Below, one piece after another: positions 8,031 to 14,730 of a DNA stretch of 17,950 bases (its first letter is position 1; every line of letters starts with the position of its first letter). A program made the translations under genes and the position numbers. The notes below the pieces were generated by a model. It was not told the origin of the DNA. It was given only the letters and a program-made list of their open reading frames with translations, and made no database searches. This stretch comes from Pseudomonadota bacterium. Lineage in GTDB: Bacteria > Pseudomonadota > Gammaproteobacteria > Acidiferrobacterales > UBA6901. The DNA lies in NCBI GenBank assembly GCA_021783175.1, contig JAJXUF010000062.1, positions 1 to 17,950 on the forward strand, given 5' to 3'.

Positions 8031-8876
8031 CTAGTCAAGCTGGGGCGGGGCCGCCCCGTGTCTCGCCTCGAAGTACGACGCATCGAGAAATGAGAGAGTC
8101 CGCGCCTGCATGCGCGCCTGAAACAGAGCGACTACGGGCCAAGGGCGCATCGCCATTGCCATGACCCTCACATGTTGTGCGTCCGCCCAGTGGATAACGT
8201 TTGCTACTTCCAGCGGTAACCCGGCGACCGACCCGGTCCAAAGGCTCAGCATCGCGGATCCCGCCGTCAGGCGCGGCCCGTACGCGCGCTCCCCATAGAC
8301 GAGAACCGAGTGGGCGCACAGTCGGTCAACGTCGGCAACCCCATGAACCGGCTTGCAGGCCACCGGGCTGGTTAGGTACACATCGGTGGCGAAGCGGAAC
8401 GGCAACTTAGGATCTAGCACTTCGTTAGCTGGTATGGGCGGTAACGCGGTATCGATCCCCCCGGGGAGCAACCAAGCGTCGGCGTCGACCAGGTTCTGGC
8501 ACGCGTCACGGAGCGCCTGCCGAACCGGCGATGGGAACGACGCGAGGAAGATGTCGACCTGTATGCGCTTGCCGGACCTCCGCGCCACCGTTACCCCACG
8601 AATGCAGCGGCCCTGGAAATGTCCATGCCACTCACGCCCTCCAATATCGGCGCCATTCCATACGTGATCCGGCTCGACCTGGGAAAAAATGCTCTCGGTG
8701 GCAGCAGCGAGCTCTTCCACTCGGCCGTGACCGACGACTTCTCCGAACGTCATGGGGTGCCGCAAACTGACCTCGTCCTCCACCGAAGTCCCGAGCTCGT
8801 GCAGCAACTCTTCAACATAGAGGCCGGCTCGTCGCGGGTGGCCCTTCGTCGCCTCCATTTCTGCGCGGCGCATCAT
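8031..8876 (-). CDS. Tandem NTF2/SnoaL-like protein of unknown role
   Basis: A 281-residue soluble protein that looks like two NTF2-like (SnoaL-type) domains in tandem, at about 35-125 and 160-260. The halves share a pattern: an early Gly-rich turn (V-G-H-G at 48-51; V-H-G at 177-179), a central strand pair, and a final strand ending in a Pro-containing turn and helix (F-P-S-P-V-R-Q-A at 114-121; R-P-W-P-V-V-A-L at 244-251). This is pattern recognition by eye, not a search result. Proteins of this fold include polyketide cyclases, scytalone dehydratase and limonene-epoxide hydrolase, so cyclisation, dehydration or epoxide opening of the product are possible. The ATG at 8876 overlaps the Rieske gene stop by 4 bases (ATGA), and a second ATG follows directly. 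Coupling to the Rieske gene suggests consecutive steps. Confidence 0.6.
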   Translation of the reverse strand: MMRRAEMEATKGHPRRAGLYVEELLHELGTSVEDEVSLRHPMTFGEVVGHGRVEELAAATESIFSQVEPDHVWNGADIGGREWHGHFQGRCIRGVTVARRSGKRIQVDIFLASFPSPVRQALRDACQNLVDADAWLLPGGIDTALPPIPANEVLDPKLPFRFATDVYLTSPVACKPVHGVADVDRLCAHSVLVYGERAYGPRLTAGSAMLSLWTGSVAGLPLEVANVIHWADAQHVRVMAMAMRPWPVVALFQARMQARTLSFLDASYFEARHGAAPPQLD

Positions 8877-9877
8877 ACGCCCGGTCGAATGGCGGCGTGG
8901 GCCCCCATTCGTTCCAATATCCGCCGCGCCGCGAACGCCGGTCGATCAAGGTGGATGTCGACCATCGGCGCCGTGTGTTTCCAGTTCGCCTGAAGGCTCT
9001 CGGCGACGTCCTTGTCCTCCATGACGGTTGAGAACACTTCTTTTGCCGTAAACTCGGTAAACATCTGGTTGTCGACGTCGAAATCGCGGTGCATGCCCAC
9101 GAAGACGTGGCTTGTATCGTCAGTGGCGGGCGTGAAGATCGTCGTCGTATAAACGTGAAAGACCTTGCCGCCGGAATCGTCGCAGGCGTGGGCTCGCGTC
9201 TCGACCCGCGTGTTGCCGATGGGCCAGTAGAGGACTTCCTGGAAACGGTCGATGTACTCAAGTTGCAGGATGCGGGTGTACAGTGGCGGCGTCTTCTCGC
9301 GGCGCAGGTAGCGCTGTACGCGGACTTCGTTGTCGGTGATCACGATTTCGGGCGGAGTCTCGACGATGTCGAGCGAGCCCAGCGTCTTCTGGTGAACGAA
9401 GGCGGCGTGCGAAATGTCTAGGATGTTGTCGATCCCGAACAGGTAGTTGCAGGCGATGGTGCAATAGCTCATCGTCCCCGCGAGCTCTGGCGCCGAGCAG
9501 ACCCAATGGTTCGGGATTGTCGCCTCATCTGCCCGGTCCGGCTCGCCAGGCCATAGCCAGATGAGGCCGTACTTCTCGACAGTGGGGAAGGTGCGAACGC
9601 GCGCGCCCTTCGGGATCGTGCTCTGGCTGGGAATTCTAACGCATGCTCCGGAGCAGTCGTATCGAAGCCCGTGGTACCAGCACTGCAGTTCGTCGCCTAC
9701 CACGCGTCCGCGGGACAAAGGCACCTGCCTGTGTGCGCATCGGTCCTCCATCGCGACGACCTGATTCGCTGAGGTGCGGTACATGACGACCCTCTCGTTC
9801 AGAATCGTCCGGGCAAAAGGCTCCCTTTTGACTTCCCCGGAAAGGGCTGCCGCGTACCACGCATTTTTAATAAACAT
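8873..9877 (-). CDS. Rieske non-haem iron oxygenase, VanA/TsaM-like
   Basis: A 334-residue oxygenase component. The N-terminal Rieske domain binds a [2Fe-2S] cluster through C47-A-H49 and C66-W-Y-H69. The catalytic iron site is the D154-x2-H157-x4-H162 motif within D-N-I-L-D-I-S-H. Length and layout fit the vanillate O-demethylase (VanA) type rather than ring-hydroxylating alpha subunits. It may hydroxylate, demethylate or desaturate the polyyne or its end group; the true substrate is not evident. No ferredoxin-reductase partner is encoded in the window, so electrons must come from elsewhere. ATG 9877 has GAGGA close upstream. It is 80 bases from the upstream desaturase stop and overlaps the NTF2-like start. 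Confidence 0.9.
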   Translation of the reverse strand: MFIKNAWYAAALSGEVKREPFARTILNERVVMYRTSANQVVAMEDRCAHRQVPLSRGRVVGDELQCWYHGLRYDCSGACVRIPSQSTIPKGARVRTFPTVEKYGLIWLWPGEPDRADEATIPNHWVCSAPELAGTMSYCTIACNYLFGIDNILDISHAAFVHQKTLGSLDIVETPPEIVITDNEVRVQRYLRREKTPPLYTRILQLEYIDRFQEVLYWPIGNTRVETRAHACDDSGGKVFHVYTTTIFTPATDDTSHVFVGMHRDFDVDNQMFTEFTAKEVFSTVMEDKDVAESLQANWKHTAPMVDIHLDRPAFAARRILERMGAHAAIRPGV

Positions 9878-9957
9878 ATTTTCCTCACTTTGCCGCGCAG
9901 GCGGCGTTCTGGCACAGCCGGCGCGAGATCGCGGTGGTATGTGCGTTCAAAATGACT

Positions 9958-11043
9958 CTACTTGCTTGCGACAGCGACCGTGGCGTCAACGGCCGGACTA
10001 CCTATTACGTCCGCTTCGCGATCGAGGCAACCGTTGGCTATCCGCTCGATGAAGTCGTCGGGCGCGGGCTGCAGATCGACGCAGGGGTACTGGAACCGCC
10101 ACGTCGTGTAGCGTAGCGCGCCGACAAAAGACCGCTCAATCTGGGCGTTGGCCGCTTCGTGAAGCCCCTGCGACGCGAGGTACTCGTGGAGCGCGGGTAG
10201 CCGGTAACACGGGACGGCAGGATACAGGTGGTGCTCAAGATGGAAGTTGCTTCCGAAGAAAAGGGCTGTGTAAATGGGCGATATGTAGCTGCGGCTGTCG
10301 CGGTATCGACCCGGTACAGTGCCCGTGTGCTCGATGTACGCGCGCATGGCGCTGAAGACGTACACCGCGCAATACGGGATCAGCATTACCGTGAAGCCCA
10401 GCCACAGCGAGCGATGCCAGATCAGCGCGTACACGGTCACGGCGCTCAGCCCCAGAGCGATGTTGATCCGAGTGATCCAGCGCATTTCGCGCTCGGTGAA
10501 CGGGAGCTTGGTGTTCTCCGGCCAATCCACGCCCAGCGCCATGCGTACGGCGTTCTTCATGTAAATTCGGACACTTCCGGACCGCGCGAGAAAAAAGCGT
10601 GACACGAAGTTCCTGTACTGCGAGTAAATCTGGACATCGGGGTCGATGTTCTGGCCGGTGAAGCGGTGGTGCTTCCAATGGGTCATGCTGAAACCCACGA
10701 TGAAGAAGAACGGCACCGGCGATGAAAAGAGCACCGCCAGAGCGGCACTGACGTACTTATTCCGATGCAGGTTCGTGTGCATTCCCTCATGTCCGACGAA
10801 GGTCAAGAGGTGCATTCCATGACCACCGATAAGCCCCAGGACGAGCGCAAGACCGACACGCACCGGCGTCGACGCGGGGAGATCGTCGACGATGGCGAAG
10901 GCCACCACGGCTGGCCCCAAGAAGAATGCGAGGGCGTGCGCAAGGTAGAGTACCGTGACGACGGGATTTATCTGGTGAAATTTTGCTGGAAGCCTGAGCC
11001 GCGCGAACGCAACGCTGGTCTCTAAGGTTGCTGCGATGGTCAT
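9958..11043 (-). CDS. Accessory membrane desaturase/hydroxylase (fourth of the cluster)
   Basis: A 361-residue membrane di-iron enzyme of the FA_desaturase superfamily, different from the three core desaturases. Histidine boxes counted from the chosen start: H85-E-G-M-H89, H122-W-K-H125-H126 and H268-L-E-H271-H272. The HxxxH/HxxHH/HxEHH pattern resembles beta-carotene ketolase- and lipid-type desaturases. It may desaturate, hydroxylate or epoxidise the product. The frame stays open to an ATG at 11187, but the added 48 residues look non-coding. The ATG at 11043 has a perfect AAGGAG at 11051-11056 with a 7-base gap, so I take 11043. It follows the flavoprotein gene after a 153-base gap that contains a dyad. 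Family is certain; reaction is not. Confidence 0.88.
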   Translation of the reverse strand: MTIAATLETSVAFARLRLPAKFHQINPVVTVLYLAHALAFFLGPAVVAFAIVDDLPASTPVRVGLALVLGLIGGHGMHLLTFVGHEGMHTNLHRNKYVSAALAVLFSSPVPFFFIVGFSMTHWKHHRFTGQNIDPDVQIYSQYRNFVSRFFLARSGSVRIYMKNAVRMALGVDWPENTKLPFTEREMRWITRINIALGLSAVTVYALIWHRSLWLGFTVMLIPYCAVYVFSAMRAYIEHTGTVPGRYRDSRSYISPIYTALFFGSNFHLEHHLYPAVPCYRLPALHEYLASQGLHEAANAQIERSFVGALRYTTWRFQYPCVDLQPAPDDFIERIANGCLDREADVIGSPAVDATVAVASK

Positions 11044-11050
11044 AGCCGAT

Positions 11051-11056
11051 CTCCTT
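11051..11056 (-). promoter_or_regulatory. Ribosome-binding site deciding the start at 11043
   Basis: AAGGAG on the minus strand, seven bases before the ATG at 11043. No comparable site precedes the longer in-frame ATG at 11187, so this sets the desaturase start. Confidence 0.8.
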
Positions 11057-11103
11057 GCTTGACTTAACGTGGGTCCCATGCATGCTGACGCGGCATCACC
11101 AGT

Positions 11104-11126
11104 ACCGAGACTTACGTAGCCTCGGT
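11104..11126. repeat. 23-bp dyad, possible operator
   Basis: ACCGAG and CTCGGT arms (perfect, 6 bp) flank an 11-base centre built around TACGTA; two further internal pairs form. It lies 61 bases before the start of the accessory desaturase, in the 153-base gap after the flavoprotein gene. No T-run follows on either strand, so it is not a standard terminator. It could be an operator or an RNA-level element. Confidence 0.4.
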
Positions 11127-11196
11127 GCACGATCTCCCGCATGCACTTGACGCCACACGCGAGTCCGGGGCGACGCGCCGCCGACATTCCTAATGG

Positions 11197-12582
11197 TCAT
11201 ACCGACTCGCGTATGCCAAGAGCGCAATCGCTCCCGGACGCGCGCGACGCGCGTTGGACTGACTCCGGCGCCCGGCCTGGGGTGGCATTAGCCTGCTCAG
11301 CCAAGCGCTGGCGCAACGCCATTTCGGCCCGGATCTCCTCGCCGCGTCTTGACATGACCTCCAAGGGCTCGAGCACCCCCTGCGCGCCACGTGCAACGGC
11401 CTCGAACGCCCACTTCTTTATTTCGCTGGGGTCGAATACGGCAAGCGGCGAGCGTTCGCGATTCTGGGCAGCGAGCAAGCGCGCCTGCAGTACCGGATCT
11501 GTCGTCAGCTTGCCGAACAGAAGTCGACTGAGCGGATTGTTGTTGTCGAGCGCGCCACGGTTGCGAGAGTATTCGAAGAGGTCGATCGAGATCGCGTCTC
11601 GATGGCGCCAGTAGCGCACCAGCGCCTGGTCCCCGCCTTCGACGATCGCCCGCCCTAGGGCGCGGGCGTCGCGAAGCGCATCGGTGATCCCAAAGCCGGG
11701 AGACGGATCCATGAAGAGACCTGCGTCGCCGACCAAGGCCCAGCCTGGGCCCGCCGCTTGGCGGAAGAAGAAGCGCAGATTCAGTGCGCCGAGCACCTTC
11801 GTCACAGGCTGTTCAGCGGTCAGCTGCGCCGTGTAAGGGTTGCGCCGAAGTGTCTCCTGCAGCTTCTGTAGCGATCGCCCCTTCCACTCCAGCAGCTGCG
11901 TTATCGGGAACGCCACCCCGATGAGCAAGAGGTCGCGGTTTGTTGGAAAGATGAATATGACGTCCTCGCCGAAGCTGCAGTTCAGCGCTCCCCCCTGGTG
12001 GCACGGATCGTCGTCGAACCAGCCCGGTCTCGGCCAGTACGCCCAGTACATAGCGCGTGGGCAATCGTACCCGTGGTACTCCTCGGCGCCAGTAAGTCGC
12101 GCCGTGGTCGAGTGGTGACCATCGGCGCCGACCACGATCTGCGCTCGGATCTCTTCGCGTGTCCCGGCGTGTTCAACGACGGCTCCGGTGACCCGCTCGC
12201 CGTCGCGAATAAGGGTGACCAGCTTCGTACGAGAACGTACCTCAGCCCCGGCGGCCCGCGCTTCATCGAGCAAGACCGCATCGAGATCTTCACGACGCGG
12301 GCAAGAGCAGCGCCCGCCGGGCGGATACGTAATGCGGCCGACGACATCGTCGGCGCCATACATCATGCTAGGCACCGGCGGCGCGAAGCGGCGCACTTTA
12401 TCGCCGAGACCCAACTCGTCCAACAGCGCCATGCCGTGGGGCGAGATCCAATGGGTGGACAGCGGCTGATCGCTCGGCAGGTTGTTCGCGTCGACAGCAA
12501 GGACGCGCTTGCCGGCGCGTGCCAGGTGAATCGCGAGCGTGGAGCCGGCACAACGGGCACCAACGATTAAGGTGTCTAACAC
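11197..12582 (-). CDS. FAD-dependent oxidoreductase (group A monooxygenase / geranylgeranyl-reductase-like)
   Basis: A 461-residue flavoprotein, the first gene of the operon. The FAD-binding signature opens at once: V7-G-A-R-C-A-G-S (GxRxxG variant of GxGxxG). A DG motif is at G152-A-D-G155 and a GD motif at G285-D-A-G288, followed by the D-P-x-P-G-x-G-I-x-D-A-L run typical of this superfamily. The tryptophan motif of flavin halogenases is absent. It may hydroxylate, epoxidise or reduce the product. Translation probably starts at GTG 12582, with AAGGA 8 bases upstream; the first residues lead directly into the FAD fold, so no earlier start is needed. The C-terminal 40 residues are Ala/Arg-rich and probably disordered. 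A lux-box-like dyad sits 178 bases upstream. Confidence 0.87.
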   Translation of the reverse strand: MLDTLIVGARCAGSTLAIHLARAGKRVLAVDANNLPSDQPLSTHWISPHGMALLDELGLGDKVRRFAPPVPSMMYGADDVVGRITYPPGGRCSCPRREDLDAVLLDEARAAGAEVRSRTKLVTLIRDGERVTGAVVEHAGTREEIRAQIVVGADGHHSTTARLTGAEEYHGYDCPRAMYWAYWPRPGWFDDDPCHQGGALNCSFGEDVIFIFPTNRDLLLIGVAFPITQLLEWKGRSLQKLQETLRRNPYTAQLTAEQPVTKVLGALNLRFFFRQAAGPGWALVGDAGLFMDPSPGFGITDALRDARALGRAIVEGGDQALVRYWRHRDAISIDLFEYSRNRGALDNNNPLSRLLFGKLTTDPVLQARLLAAQNRERSPLAVFDPSEIKKWAFEAVARGAQGVLEPLEVMSRRGEEIRAEMALRQRLAEQANATPGRAPESVQRASRASGSDCALGIRESV

Positions 12583-12731
12583 GGAGAGATTCCTTTTCAG
12601 TGATATCCGGTTAAAATAAGTAATTGTTGCAATGGCACTTTCTCGAAGAGAGTGACCGACAGAATCTGTAGAAGGATGTAAGCGAATGGACCCCTACACC
12701 GACCATACGTCGCTAGCATCTGCATAAGATG

Positions 12732-12737
12732 ATTATC
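12732..12737 (-). promoter_or_regulatory. Candidate -10 of the biosynthetic operon
   Basis: GATAAT on the minus strand matches TATAAT at five of six positions. Its centre lies 34 bases from the centre of the lux-box-like dyad at 12760-12777, close to the distance expected when LuxR overlaps the -35 region. No good -35 hexamer is seen, which fits an activator-dependent promoter. The predicted leader to GTG 12582 is about 145 bases. Confidence 0.5.
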
Positions 12738-12759
12738 TGTGGCCGGGATGGCCGCGTCG

Positions 12760-12777
12760 CCTATCAAATCAGATAGG
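12760..12777 (-). promoter_or_regulatory. Lux-box-like dyad before the biosynthetic operon
   Basis: An 18-bp inverted repeat, CCTATC-6-GATAGG, with perfect 6-bp arms. It contains CT-N12-AG, the general form of LuxR-family binding sites. It shares 13 of 18 positions with a second element before luxI at 13644-13661, which argues for a common regulator, most simply the LuxR encoded at 13998-14720. It should activate the operon starting at 12582. Confidence 0.6.
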
Positions 12778-12864
12778 GGAACTGCACCACCGAATCGACC
12801 AGCTCGCTGATCGCCGGACCTACATTGTGAGAATCGTGCGTGGCAGCGGTTCTGCTTTCGACAG

Positions 12865-12890
12865 GCCGACCTTCCTCACGAAGAGTCGGC
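12865..12890. repeat. Strong stem-loop between luxI and the operon
   Basis: GCCGAC-CTTC-ctcac-GAAG-a-GTCGGC: a 10-bp stem with one bulged A and a 5-base loop. It lies 97 bases past the luxI stop and 88 bases before the operon's lux-box-like dyad. No T-run follows on the minus strand, so it may be a factor-dependent or RNA-stabilising 3' end of the luxI transcript. The rest of 12583-12986 shows no gene. Confidence 0.45.
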
Positions 12891-12986
12891 TTGCTCTCCA
12901 AGCACTCGTCGCTCAGGGTCATGTTCAAACAGATTTAGGTACGCCGGTAACGGATGCCAAAAGGACGCGGGTTCCCCGGAGGCTCT

Positions 12987-13574
12987 TTAGGCCGCGTTCC
13001 CTAACCGCTCAAACAAGGCCCGGTGTGTCTGCTCACCAATGTCAATGTCAAGGGCCACAGCGTTCTCGATGCCGGTCTTGACTGGCGGCCCGAAACGCGA
13101 AACGGTGATCCCTGTCTTGCGCAGCAAACGCTCAATAGCGATTGTGGTTACCGTCACATACCGCCGAATCCCCATACGATCACCGAACCTCACGACCTCG
13201 CGCATCGACTCAAGCGCAAGCTCGGCGAACCCGAATCCTTTCGGGCCCTCAGTCTCAACGGCAAAACGGCTCAATTCCCAGATGTCGTCCTGCTCCGGTG
13301 CGTCCTGGCCGTGGAGAAGCTGGGAGAAGGTGTCTTTTAGCATGTAAGGGCCCCTGGTCGGCAAGAGGCGCCAGCAACCGCACAGAACACCGCTGCTCCG
13401 AATCAGCATGTAATAGGGATCGAGGGCGTCATAACCGTCGATCTCCATGCCTGACAGAATGGGCACCTCCCAGCCCATCCTGTCGTAAAACACCCGTGCC
13501 CTCAGGCGGTACATTTCCCACAGGTCCTTGCTTGGGAAGTCCATGCGCGCGCCAATTTGAATCAGCTGCACCAT
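12987..13574 (-). CDS. luxI: N-acylhomoserine lactone synthase, LuxI family
   Basis: A 195-residue autoinducer synthase that joins an acyl group to S-adenosylmethionine to make an AHL signal. All the family's invariant residues are present: R25, F29, W35, D46, D49, R69, E100 and R103 (W-E-L-S-R-F at 99-104). It is therefore predicted active. Acyl specificity cannot be read with certainty. ATG 13574 has GAGGAG at 13581-13586 with a 6-base gap. It lies downstream of luxR on the same strand and upstream of the biosynthetic operon, and has its own lux-box-like element and -10, so it likely takes part in positive feedback. A LuxRI pair next to a polyyne cluster has a precedent in the Burkholderia cepacin system. 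Confidence 0.95.
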   Translation of the reverse strand: MVQLIQIGARMDFPSKDLWEMYRLRARVFYDRMGWEVPILSGMEIDGYDALDPYYMLIRSSGVLCGCWRLLPTRGPYMLKDTFSQLLHGQDAPEQDDIWELSRFAVETEGPKGFGFAELALESMREVVRFGDRMGIRRYVTVTTIAIERLLRKTGITVSRFGPPVKTGIENAVALDIDIGEQTHRALFERLGNAA

Positions 13575-13617
13575 TGCATTCTCCTCAGGTAGGGTAATTA
13601 TCGGAAATGCGTCAAAA

Positions 13618-13623
13618 AGTATG
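13618..13623 (-). promoter_or_regulatory. Candidate -10 of luxI
   Basis: CATACT on the minus strand (four of six to TATAAT). Its centre is 32 bases from the centre of the dyad at 13644-13661, as expected for a LuxR site centred near -42. The predicted start of transcription is near 13610. Confidence 0.45.
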
Positions 13624-13643
13624 GTGATCGGGGTAAGCGCGTA

Positions 13644-13661
13644 ACTATCTAACCTGATTGG
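13644..13661 (-). promoter_or_regulatory. Lux-box-like element before luxI
   Basis: The plus-strand sequence ACTATCTAACCTGATTGG matches the operon's element (12760-12777) at 13 of 18 positions. Its own arms are imperfect (four of six pairs). It begins 70 bases before the luxI ATG. It is probably the autoinduction site, weaker than the operon site. Confidence 0.5.
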
Positions 13662-13677
13662 TTCCTCGGCTGTCCCT

Positions 13678-13911
13678 ATGTGGGATGATTGGCGGTACTC
13701 ACATTCCGCCGGTGGACGAGCAATGAGAAATGCGCATCTCTCAGCGTCGGCTGGCGCTCATGCCGTTACGCCGCTGTCGATTCGTGGGTTCAGAAAAGAG
13801 AGGCGCGAGAACCAGAGGCGGTTCTGGGGCCACCTCGGCGTCACGCAGTCGCGCGGCAGCCACTTCGATCTGGGTGCGGAGATGCCGGCGTCGGTGGCAA
13901 TCCTGGTGTAG
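13678..13911 (+). pseudogene. Remnant of a small helix-turn-helix (XRE-like) protein
   Basis: The plus strand encodes an R-F-W-G-H-L-G-V-T-Q-S run followed by a G-S-H-F-D-L-G-A-E-M-P pattern (about 13819-13890). This resembles the recognition-helix region of small XRE-like regulators, which read G-V-T-Q-S-x-x-S-x-x-E-x-G-x-x-x-P. A TAG at 13909-13911 cuts it short, and the part before R-G-F-R-K-E-R does not look like a natural N-terminus. It lies between divergent-context luxR and luxI, on the strand opposite to both, and is probably a leftover from a mobile element. It could be a very small working gene. The rest of the 423-base luxR-luxI gap shows nothing else besides the luxI promoter. Confidence 0.4.
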
Positions 13912-13997
13912 CTTTCCTGCTATGGGATCATTTCAGAGGGAGACCTACCTATGGCGGGCGCGCCGCCACCCTGCACCAAAAAGCCCGATCACCAGCA

Positions 13998-14720
13998 TCA
14001 ACCCAGCGAAATCAAGCCCAGGCGCGCCGCTTGCACAGCAGCAGCCCGACGCGAACTGACGCCCATTTTGTGACGGATATTAGTCATGTGGAAATTAACG
14101 GTCGCCTCGGAGCAGCGGAGAATATTGGCAATGTCCCAGGAACTCTTGCCAGCGGCCGCCCACTGGAGGCATTCCCTTTCCCGCGAGGTAAGCACTGGCA
14201 AGGCACTCTTTAGGTGGCTGGAAAGGTAGGGCTGGCACGTCTCAAAGGCGACGTCACGTAGCAACGCGATATCAGGCAGATGATTGGTCATCTCCCGCTG
14301 CAAGCCGGTCAGTGGAGCCTGATCAGTCACGAAGCACAGCATGCCCACCTCGCCCCGGGGTCCGTGAATGGGCAGCGTGAGACCGGCGCGAAGACCGAAA
14401 CCGCAGGCCTCCTCGTACATCTGTTTCTGCGCCTTGCTAGCGAAGAGCCCAGGCGACCAAAGGAGCGGCGTGGCACGAGTGTAGCAATGGCTGACAGTCG
14501 GATCGAAATCGGCCATGCGCTGTTTTACATAGGCGGACCTCCACTCGGCCGCGTAGGTGGTGTGCAAATGTGCCTCATCAAGGGGCATCCCTGGTCGCGG
14601 CACGACTGCGAACATAGTCCGCTCAAAACCGAACCGGTTCGACAGTGTAAACAGGGCGCCGCACCATTCGCTCTCACCCTTAGCCTCGAAGAGGCCGGCA
14701 AAAGTCTCGAGCATGGTCAT
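13998..14720 (-). CDS. luxR: LuxR-family AHL-responsive regulator
   Basis: A 240-residue quorum-sensing activator. The N-terminal AHL pocket residues W60, Y64, D73, P74, W88 and G113 are all present, matching W57, Y61, D70, P71, W85 and G113 of TraR. The C-terminal HTH (about 174-235) has the conserved E181, L185 and G191. It should bind the AHL made by the adjacent LuxI and activate the two lux-box-like sites. The frame stays open to an ATG at 14873, but that extension is the decayed gene to the right, and a 240-residue product is the usual family length. Two close ATGs (14720 and 14714) compete, with no strong ribosome site. The start lies 10 bases after the stop of the remnant at 14731. 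Confidence 0.93.
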   Translation of the reverse strand: MTMLETFAGLFEAKGESEWCGALFTLSNRFGFERTMFAVVPRPGMPLDEAHLHTTYAAEWRSAYVKQRMADFDPTVSHCYTRATPLLWSPGLFASKAQKQMYEEACGFGLRAGLTLPIHGPRGEVGMLCFVTDQAPLTGLQREMTNHLPDIALLRDVAFETCQPYLSSHLKSALPVLTSRERECLQWAAAGKSSWDIANILRCSEATVNFHMTNIRHKMGVSSRRAAAVQAARLGLISLG

Positions 14721-14730
14721 GTGTTGAGTC

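Noticed and set aside
11044..11187. Longer N-terminus (48 residues) for the accessory desaturase.
   Set aside because: The extra part lacks family resemblance and crosses the dyad; the ATG at 11043 has a perfect AAGGAG at correct spacing.
11197..12582. Flavin-dependent halogenase.
   Set aside because: The tryptophan motif (WxWxIP) of halogenases is not found; only general FAD motifs are present.
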